DNA of 18,811 bases from Pontimonas sp. (GTDB taxonomy: Bacteria; Actinomycetota; Actinomycetes; Actinomycetales; Microbacteriaceae). A program made the position numbers and the translations under genes. Positions within the stretch are counted from its first letter, which is position 1; the number at the start of each line of letters is the position of its first letter. Of the stretch, positions 13,738-18,811 are shown one piece after another. The stretch lies in the NCBI GenBank assembly GCA_021741945.1, contig JAIOWV010000012.1, positions 1-18,811 on the forward strand, in the 5' to 3' direction. A model generated the notes under the pieces. The model was not told the origin of the DNA. It searched no databases and worked only from the letters and a program-made list of their open reading frames with translations.

Positions 13738-15873
13738 ATGGCCCAGTCAGGCCCGGCGAGAACGTCCTCTCGCCCCCAAGGCGCAAAGCGCGCCAGGCGT
13801 AAGCCCATGGATGATGAGGGCATCATCCCCATTTTGGCGCGCGCTGTCCGCGAAGTAGAGGCTGCTGCCAGCCGAGGGAAGGTGACCGCCCACAACAGAA
13901 TCAAGTTTCAGGTTGCCGCCCTGCTCGTGCGTGATGAGCGTCAAAGGGTCAAGGATGATGCCAGCGTCAGCACGGTGGAGCGCCAAGAAGTCTTGAAGAG
14001 ACTTGATGGCTTAGCCGCAATCATGGCCAAAACGGCAGCCCGTGACACCAGTTTGATTTCTCTGTTGGCGCCTGATGCCAAGATTTCTGATGCGGCAAAG
14101 AAACTGCGCCGTGACTTCCTCGTCGCCTCCGGGGTCGAGTTGGCTCCCGATGACCTCATCATTGTTGAAGAGGCACAGGCCCCGCCGGCGGAGCTCGCCA
14201 AGCAGGTCGTCCCCGCTTCGGTGCGCCAAGCACAGCTGGCTAACCCTTTCATGGCTCCCGACTTTGCCGCCTATCAAAAACCCCAGGGAGTGGTTGAAGG
14301 CAGGCTTCTTAACTGGGAACTCATTGAGCCGCTGTTCAGGTCTTTTGAGCAGGGCGCCGGCGGAGGTATCGCCACCATGGAACTTCCGTCTGCAGGAAAT
14401 CTGTCGACCCCGGGCGGGCTGGATCTCATGGTCCACCAGTCCCAGTTTGTGGAGAGTGTCCGTGCGGGGCACCGAGGCTTCCTCCTTGCTGACGAGCCGG
14501 GTCTTGGCAAAACAGCGCAAGCGCTGATTGCTGCGGAAGTTGCCGGTGCTTTCCCGCTGCTTGTTGTCGTCCCGAACGTGGTGAAGACCAACTGGTTGCG
14601 GGAAGTCCGTCAATGGCTGCCCAAGCGCCGCCCCACCGTTGTCCACGGCGATGGCGTTGAGCTCAACGCCTTTTCTGACATTTTCATCGTGAACTACGAC
14701 ATCCTCGATCGCCACGTGGGGTGGCTTTCCAAGTTTGATTTCCGCGGCATGGTCGTCGACGAGGCTCACTTCATCAAGAACAAGGATTCGCAGCGCTCAA
14801 AGCACGTGCAGGCGGTTGCCAGAACGATTCGCGCGCGTTTGCGTCACCCTCTGCTCATTGCGCTCACTGGAACCCCGCTGATTAACCAGATCGAAGACTT
14901 CCGCATGATTTGGCAGTTCCTCGGCTGGATCGATGACAAGAAGCCACTAGGCGAATTGATGGCCAAGCTCGAGGCAACGGGTCTAACGCCCGCCGACCCC
15001 GGTTTTTTCCAAGAAGCGCGGAAAGCCGTCATCTCTATGGGCATCGTCCGACGGAAGAAGCAAGATGTTGCCGCGGATATCCCCGCGAGGCGCATTGCAG
15101 ATATCCCCGTTGAGCTCGATGGTGAGGCTGGGCGATCAATTGTTGACGCTGAGCGCGCACTCGTTGGACGGTTGCTCGAGCGCTATGACAGGGTCATTGC
15201 GGCCAGGGGAGTCCCTGTTCAAGGAATCGATGAGGACCTGGTTCGCCTTGTCTGTAACTCGGAGGTCGAAGAGACAACCCAGGACGACAACGGCGACAAC
15301 GTCTTCACCCTGGTGCGCAAAATTGGACAGGCGAAGGCCGTCATGGCCGCCGATTACACCGCTCAGCTCGCCCGCAACGTTGGCAAGGTGGTGTTCTTCG
15401 CCAAGCACATCGATGTGCTCGATCAGGCCCAGGCTCACTTTGCCTCGGTCGGGATAAAGACCACCTCTATTCGAGGCGACCAGAGCTCAACCGCCAGGCA
15501 GGCTGCCATTGATGCATTCACCAATGACGATGACGTCCAAGTCATCGTCTGCTCGTTGCTCGCAGCGGGCGTTGGTGTGAACCTCCAAGCTGCCTCGAAC
15601 GTGGTTTTGGCTGAACTTTCGTGGACAAGTGCGGAGCAGACCCAAGCCATCGACCGTGTCCACCGCATCGGCCAAGAGCTGCCGGTCACCGCATGGCGTA
15701 TTCTCGCCGCTCAGACCATCGACACCAGAATCGCGGAGTTGATTGACCAGAAGTCTGGGCTGGCGGCGCGCGCTCTGGATGGCGAAGAAGCCGAGGTTGG
15801 CGTGGAGACAACGATGCAGGTGGCAGCACTCATTGCTTTGCTCACAGCCGCGTTGGCTGCTCGGAGCGAGTAG
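13738..15873 (+). CDS. SNF2-family DNA-dependent ATPase (SMARCAL1-like DEAD/DEAH helicase)
   Basis: The 711-aa protein has a basic disordered start (residues 1-22), an N-terminal region of about 200 residues conserved, as I recall, in Micrococcales homologues, and a two-lobed SF2 ATPase core. Walker A is DEPGLGKT (252-259), the DEAH box is at 341-344, motif III LTGTP at 376-380, and motif VI QAIDRVHRIGQ at 636-646. GLGKT, DEAH and HRIGQ together mark the SNF2 group, whose members translocate on DNA and remodel or anneal it. No nuclease, methyltransferase or zinc domain is visible, and no restriction or defence gene lies next to it, so a repair or replication role is only inference. AAGGAGAAG precedes ATG 13738. 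Its stop codon directly abuts the stop of the next gene on the opposite strand. Confidence 0.88.
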   Translation: MAQSGPARTSSRPQGAKRARRKPMDDEGIIPILARAVREVEAAASRGKVTAHNRIKFQVAALLVRDERQRVKDDASVSTVERQEVLKRLDGLAAIMAKTAARDTSLISLLAPDAKISDAAKKLRRDFLVASGVELAPDDLIIVEEAQAPPAELAKQVVPASVRQAQLANPFMAPDFAAYQKPQGVVEGRLLNWELIEPLFRSFEQGAGGGIATMELPSAGNLSTPGGLDLMVHQSQFVESVRAGHRGFLLADEPGLGKTAQALIAAEVAGAFPLLVVVPNVVKTNWLREVRQWLPKRRPTVVHGDGVELNAFSDIFIVNYDILDRHVGWLSKFDFRGMVVDEAHFIKNKDSQRSKHVQAVARTIRARLRHPLLIALTGTPLINQIEDFRMIWQFLGWIDDKKPLGELMAKLEATGLTPADPGFFQEARKAVISMGIVRRKKQDVAADIPARRIADIPVELDGEAGRSIVDAERALVGRLLERYDRVIAARGVPVQGIDEDLVRLVCNSEVEETTQDDNGDNVFTLVRKIGQAKAVMAADYTAQLARNVGKVVFFAKHIDVLDQAQAHFASVGIKTTSIRGDQSSTARQAAIDAFTNDDDVQVIVCSLLAAGVGVNLQAASNVVLAELSWTSAEQTQAIDRVHRIGQELPVTAWRILAAQTIDTRIAELIDQKSGLAARALDGEEAEVGVETTMQVAALIALLTAALAARSE

Positions 15874-16077
15874 CTAGAACTCGTAATTGCACTGCGGGGT
15901 TTGGCAGCGCCAGGCCCGCCGCGAATGAGGGCCGTCCTCGCCACCCAGAGCGATCTGGCCCAGTTTGGCCGCCATGATCATTTCCTCGCTCGGGATTCCA
16001 TAGAGGAGGGGTAGCGGTTTCTCGGCGCCGCACTGCGGGCAATCTGGCGATTCATCACCAAAGAGAGATTCAGTCAT
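15874..16077 (-). CDS. small zinc-ribbon protein of unknown function
   Basis: A 67-aa protein with two cysteine pairs, C13-x2-C16 (CPQCG) and C58-x4-C63 (CQTPQC), framing a middle section that includes PLLYGIPSEEM and QIALGGED. This matches a small zinc-ribbon family widespread in bacteria; its function is not known to me. ATG 16077 has GGAGGA just upstream, so I prefer it over an in-frame start 17 codons earlier. It follows the Pr6Pr gene by 51 nt on the same strand and is probably co-transcribed. It ends with zero bases between its stop and that of the SNF2 gene. Confidence 0.75.
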   Translation of the reverse strand: MTESLFGDESPDCPQCGAEKPLPLLYGIPSEEMIMAAKLGQIALGGEDGPHSRRAWRCQTPQCNYEF

Positions 16078-16128
16078 TGTTCCTCCGGCCACGGGTTCGT
16101 GCCTTAGGTTTTCAGGCACCACCGACAC

Positions 16129-16827
16129 TCAAGAATCGAGCTGATTGGCGGGGTGCAACTTATGGTGAATCAGATTAATCAGTGCAGTGGCGCTGACTAG
16201 GGCAATGATGATTAGGCCAATGCCTGCGGCATAAATCCACACGCCACCCCACCCAGCAGGCCCACCGGGGTTCAAGAACGCGTAGGGATACCATCCCGTC
16301 AGGTGGCCCCTGGTCAGGGTGAAGGCGAACCATGCCAGCGGGAATGCGATTCCTGCGATCATCGTCCAGCCCGGGAGCTTGTGACGGTGAGGGTTCAGAA
16401 TCCAGTCGAGCGCGAAGTACAGAGGGATCCAGACGTGGGTGATTTCGTTTGGCCATTGGGTGGGAGACACGTACGCGCCTGGCGCGCTCGGCAAATCGCG
16501 AAGCAGGACGTTGTAGACCGCACCGGTGATGATGGCGTAGGCCACAAAATTCGCTCGGAGTGCAGCCATGGACCCAGAATCCCGGACGCTCTGTAGTCCT
16601 ACAAACCCGCTGAGAACCAGGACGAAAATGTTCGCCAGGCTCGTCTGAATGGTGAAGTAAGAGAAGTAGCGCTCAGGCATGAACGCGTCGTTGAGCGCCT
16701 GGTCCGTTATTTGGACCGCTAGCGCCGCCACAATCGCGATTGCCGCAAGGAAGTTCAGCAACGCCAAAATCACCCGATACATCGATGGGCTGCCCGTGAG
16801 AGGGCTTTCTTGGTAAGTGGCGCGCAC
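16129..16827 (-). CDS. Pr6Pr-family integral membrane protein
   Basis: A 232-aa hydrophobic protein with about six membrane helices, the first at roughly 17-45. Family-like landmarks are YFSYFTIQTSLANIF after the first helix, GAVYNVLLRDL, NEITHVWIPLYFALDWIL with the following HRHKLP loop, and GWYPYAFLNPGG before the last helix. This pattern fits the bacterial Pr6Pr (FAR-17a/AIG1-like) membrane family, whose bacterial function is not established. GTG 16827 is six bases after TAGAGT, with no ribosome site; ATG at codon 16 (MYRVILALLN) is an alternative start. It diverges from the Nudix gene and shares with it an 84-bp promoter region full of GGGTT half-sites. Confidence 0.75.
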   Translation of the reverse strand: MRATYQESPLTGSPSMYRVILALLNFLAAIAIVAALAVQITDQALNDAFMPERYFSYFTIQTSLANIFVLVLSGFVGLQSVRDSGSMAALRANFVAYAIITGAVYNVLLRDLPSAPGAYVSPTQWPNEITHVWIPLYFALDWILNPHRHKLPGWTMIAGIAFPLAWFAFTLTRGHLTGWYPYAFLNPGGPAGWGGVWIYAAGIGLIIIALVSATALINLIHHKLHPANQLDS

Positions 16828-16839
16828 GGAAGGACTCTA
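16828..16839 (-). promoter_or_regulatory. leaderless promoter of the Pr6Pr gene
   Basis: On the minus strand TAGAGT (16839-16834) is followed by CCTTCC and GTG 16827. The same -10 hexamer is used for rseP. No consensus -35 is seen; a GGGTT half-site (16859-16863) lies at about -32 to -36. Confidence 0.6.
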
Positions 16840-16858
16840 ACGCCTTCAGGTTTCCCCT

Positions 16859-16907
16859 GGGTTACGGAAGGGTTAGGTAAACCCTGTCCCAGGGTTGTAT
16901 ACCCTGG
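16859..16907. promoter_or_regulatory. array of GGGTT/AACCC half-sites, candidate operator
   Basis: GGGTT at 16859-16863 and 16870-16874, AACCC at 16880-16884, GGGTT at 16892-16896 and ACCC at 16901-16904 recur every 9-12 bp, about one helical turn. They form two overlapping perfect inverted repeats: AACCCTG-TCC-CAGGGTT (16880-16896) and CCAGGGT-n5-ACCCTGG (16889-16907). The second spans about -23 to -5 of the Nudix promoter and covers its -10. As this region precedes both inferred transcription starts, it should act as DNA and not as RNA. No regulator can be named. Confidence 0.5.
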
Positions 16908-16911
16908 CCCT
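16900..16911 (+). promoter_or_regulatory. leaderless promoter of the Nudix gene
   Basis: TACCCT (16900-16905), GGCCCT, then GTG 16912; +1 would be the G of the start codon. It is the same -10 hexamer as the SDR-DUF2867 gene. It lies within an inverted repeat, which suggests repression. Confidence 0.6.
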
Positions 16912-17376
16912 GTGTTCGATGTTGCCGTGACGTATATCCTCCGCGATAACGCCGGAGTGGCCGAAGTTCTCTTGGGGGAGAAGCTGCGAGGGCTTGGCGC
17001 TGGCCACATTGTGGGGCCTGGAGGCAAGGTCGAGGCGGGAGAAAATCCCGAAGAAGCGGCGATTCGCGAGGTTTACGAGGAAGTGGGGCTCGTTATCGAG
17101 CCAGGAAATCTCACACCCTTGGCGTGCATCAGCTATCCCTTTGTGAACCGAGAGGGTTTGTCGCAACGATCCTTCGTGTTCGCAGCGCGGGTGTTTAGCG
17201 GTGAACTTCAGAGCTCCGGTGAACTAGTGGCGTCGTGGTGGCCGGTTCAGGCAATCCCCTACGAGCGGATGTGGTCGGACGCGAAGCTCTGGTTGCCCCG
17301 AGCGCTCTCCGGAGAGTTCATTGACGCAAAGATTGTTATCGGGGAGAACAACGAAGTGCTCTCCCACGACTGCTAG
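16912..17376 (+). CDS. MutT-like Nudix hydrolase
   Basis: A 154-aa single-domain Nudix protein. The Nudix box is complete: G38-x5-E44-x7-R52-E53-V-Y-E56-E57-V-G59-L, which binds the divalent metal and hydrolyses an X-linked nucleoside diphosphate. The segment VLLGEKLRGLGAGHIVGPGG resembles MTH1/MutT-type 8-oxo-dGTP diphosphatases; that substrate is inferred, not shown. The frame is open further upstream, but GTG 16912 starts right at the fold (FDVAVTYILRD) and is exactly placed for leaderless expression. It diverges from the Pr6Pr gene under a shared half-site array, and converges on the mycoredoxin-like gene with 9 nt between stops. Confidence 0.87.
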   Translation: MFDVAVTYILRDNAGVAEVLLGEKLRGLGAGHIVGPGGKVEAGENPEEAAIREVYEEVGLVIEPGNLTPLACISYPFVNREGLSQRSFVFAARVFSGELQSSGELVASWWPVQAIPYERMWSDAKLWLPRALSGEFIDAKIVIGENNEVLSHDC

Positions 17377-17385
17377 GCGAAGCGG

Positions 17386-17646
17386 CTAGATCATCCCCAG
17401 TTCGGTGAGCTTCTCATTCAGCAAAGGGTTGCTGGGCTCCGTGAGCACCGAACCATCTGGGAAAAGCAACACAGGAATGTTGGGGCGGCCGCTCAGTTCG
17501 ATGGCCTTGTTCTTGTCCTCGTCACTGGCGTCCACGTCGTGATAGGTAAAGCCCACACCGTAGTGCTCCAGCAATGCCTGGGCACGCCTGCAGTCGCCAC
17601 ACCAGGAGGCGCCATAAAAGTCAATGGATGCGGGTTCGGTTGCCAC
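17386..17646 (-). CDS. mycoredoxin/glutaredoxin-like thiol-disulfide protein
   Basis: An 86-aa thioredoxin-fold protein with the redox motif C16-G-D-C19 in GASWCGDCRR, followed by FTYHDVDASDED and, after the cis-proline segment NIPVLLF, the motif DGSVLTEPSN. The DGS-LT-PS arrangement is that of mycoredoxins, which reduce mycothiol mixed disulfides in Actinobacteria. CGDC replaces the common CGYC, so specificity could differ. GTG 17646 is preceded by AAGGAG at a normal distance, so unlike several neighbours this gene has a regular ribosome site. It diverges from aspA across 121 bp. Confidence 0.84.
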   Translation of the reverse strand: MATEPASIDFYGASWCGDCRRAQALLEHYGVGFTYHDVDASDEDKNKAIELSGRPNIPVLLFPDGSVLTEPSNPLLNEKLTELGMI

Positions 17647-17669
17647 GATGAGTCTCCTTGGGATTGCAG

Positions 17670-17675
17670 AATTTA
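17670..17675 (-). promoter_or_regulatory. possible promoter of the mycoredoxin-like gene
   Basis: TAAATT on the minus strand would give +1 near 17663 and a 17-nt 5' UTR carrying AAGGAG. No clear -35 is seen. Confidence 0.4.
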
Positions 17676-17720
17676 GCGTCCGTTAATCGTAGCGATGACT
17701 TCCTGGGACCGACGACCTTC

Positions 17721-17726
17721 TACACT
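17721..17726 (+). promoter_or_regulatory. possible aspA promoter
   Basis: TACACT, the same hexamer as before the SNF2 gene, would set +1 near 17733 and a 35-nt 5' UTR. ATGACT (17695-17700) resembles a -35 but the 20-bp spacer is long. The ribosome site GAGGTGAGG (17757-17765) precedes ATG 17768. Confidence 0.4.
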
Positions 17727-17767
17727 CAGGGGGCAGGGTTCTTCCGGTCACACAGTGAGGTGAGGTC

Positions 17768-18811
17768 ATGGTTCACACCACCGGTCCCGGCCCGTCGTTT
17801 CGGGGCGAGGGCACAAAGGGCGCGATTTATCGTCCAGGGATGGATGAGAATCTTCCCGATGGCCCGGTTCCGATGCGCAGTGAGTCGGACTCGCTTGGCA
17901 CCAGGGAGGTGCCCGCAGACGCATACTGGGGAATCCACACCGCTCGGGCACTCGAGAACTTTCCGATTACCCGCAGGGCAATTTCCAACTACCCCGATCT
18001 AATCCGCGGGATTGCTCGGGTGAAGCAGGCTGCCGCAAGAGCCAATCGGGATATCGGCGTGCTTGACCCGGATAAGGCTGCAGTGATTGACCAGGTGTGT
18101 GAAGAGCTGTGGGCTGGCCAGTGGCACGAACAGTTCGTTTTGGGCGCTGTTCAGGGTGGCGCTGGCACCTCAACAAACATGTGCGCCAATGAAGTCATAG
18201 CTAACCGCGGGCTTGAGATCATGGGATTCCAGAAGGGCGATTACCAGCACCTTCACCCCATCGATGACGTCAATCGCTCGCAAAGCACCAATGACGTTTA
18301 CCCCACTGCCATCAAGCTCGGCATGGTTTTGGGGGTTCAGCGTCTCTTCGAAGAGCACCGGTTGCTTGCTGAGTCATTCCTCGCCAAGGGCACAGAGTTC
18401 CAAGAGATTCTGAAGGTGGGTCGAACCCAGCTTCAAGACGCGGTGCCGATGACCCTGGGCCAAGAATTCAGTGGATTCGCGACAACGCTTCGCGAAGACC
18501 ACGACCGGATCAAAGAGACCATTCCCTTCCTGTGTGAAATCAACCTGGGTGCCACAGCAATCGGCACAGGGATAACTGCGGACCCCCGCTATCCCGAGGC
18601 GGTCCGCATGCACTTGGCGGAGCTCACGGGGCTTGATATCCGCACTGCCCCCGACCTCATTGAAGCCACCAGCGACGCGGGTGTCTTCATGACGCTCTCT
18701 GGCACGCTCAAGAGAGCGGCGGTGAAGCTCTCCAAGATCTGTAATGACCTCCGCCTGCTCTCCAGTGGACCCCAAGCGGGCTTTGGTGAGATCAATCTTC
18801 CTGCCAGGCAG
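17768..18811 (+). CDS. aspA: aspartate ammonia-lyase, N-terminal part
   Basis: The first 348 codons; the gene runs off the end and should total about 500. Aspartase reversibly converts L-aspartate to fumarate and ammonium in the cytosol. Family landmarks are DSLGTREVPADAYWG, ALENFPITRR, substrate-binding GAGTSTNM (131-138), HPIDDVNRSQSTND (163-176) and VGRTQLQDAVPM from about 217. The mobile catalytic-serine loop (GSSxMPxKxNP) is beyond the window. Fumarase C shares the fold, but the NRSQSTNDVYPTA context favours aspartase. ATG 17768 has a good ribosome site and adds a stretch of about 35 residues ahead of the usual start; ATG 17840 and ATG 17873 are alternatives. Confidence 0.88.
   Translation, partial: MVHTTGPGPSFRGEGTKGAIYRPGMDENLPDGPVPMRSESDSLGTREVPADAYWGIHTARALENFPITRRAISNYPDLIRGIARVKQAAARANRDIGVLDPDKAAVIDQVCEELWAGQWHEQFVLGAVQGGAGTSTNMCANEVIANRGLEIMGFQKGDYQHLHPIDDVNRSQSTNDVYPTAIKLGMVLGVQRLFEEHRLLAESFLAKGTEFQEILKVGRTQLQDAVPMTLGQEFSGFATTLREDHDRIKETIPFLCEINLGATAIGTGITADPRYPEAVRMHLAELTGLDIRTAPDLIEATSDAGVFMTLSGTLKRAAVKLSKICNDLRLLSSGPQAGFGEINLPARQ

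Noticed and set aside
16810..16911. Upstream extension of the Nudix protein by 34 residues
   Set aside because: It would run through the Pr6Pr start and the promoter with inverted repeats; the fold begins at GTG 16912.
17374..17389. CTAG-n9-CTAG between the Nudix and mycoredoxin-like stops as a terminator
   Set aside because: The repeat is only four bases and arises from the two stop codons; there is no stable stem or T-tract.

Overview
The window looks like a core-chromosome segment of an actinobacterium. The most likely home is the family Microbacteriaceae, possibly a small-genome aquatic member. The grounds are moderately high GC, many GTG starts, the order mnmA-dxr-rseP-ispG-proS-nusA-ylxR-infB-rbfA, an actinobacterial-length NusA, and a Micrococcales-type SNF2 ATPase. 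Coding density is very high, no stretch over 300 bases lacks a gene, and I see no tRNA, rRNA, insertion sequence, phage gene or CRISPR array.

Layout. (1) 1-5814, plus strand: the end of mnmA (tRNA thiolation), dxr and ispG (two steps of the MEP isoprenoid pathway) with the site-2 protease rseP between them, then proS. (2) 5911-11169, plus strand: nusA, ylxR, infB, rbfA and a nucleoside phosphorylase, a transcription/translation operon with nucleoside salvage attached. rimP, usually just before nusA, is absent, and truB/ribF do not follow rbfA. (3) 11156-13567: mutY (minus) diverges from an SDR-DUF2867 gene (plus) across 57 bp. (4) 13583-15873: a SNF2-family ATPase behind a structured leader of about 140 nt. 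(5) 15874-17376: a zinc-ribbon protein and a Pr6Pr-type membrane protein (minus) diverge from a MutT-like Nudix hydrolase (plus). (6) 17386-18811: a mycoredoxin-like gene (minus) diverges from aspA (plus), which runs off the window.

The strongest signal beyond the genes is a repeated start architecture. Six genes (rseP, proS, mutY, SDR-DUF2867, Pr6Pr, Nudix) have a -10 hexamer TA(G/C)nnT followed by exactly six bases and then the GTG/ATG start, with no Shine-Dalgarno sequence. This is what leaderless transcripts need, and it fixes several starts. Second, five GGGTT/AACCC half-sites about one helical turn apart lie in the Pr6Pr/Nudix divergent promoter, covering the Nudix -10. Third, the SNF2 leader holds a stable hairpin and two mutually exclusive hairpins, a candidate cis-acting RNA. 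I see no clear evidence of a wholly new multi-gene system; the novelty is mostly regulatory.
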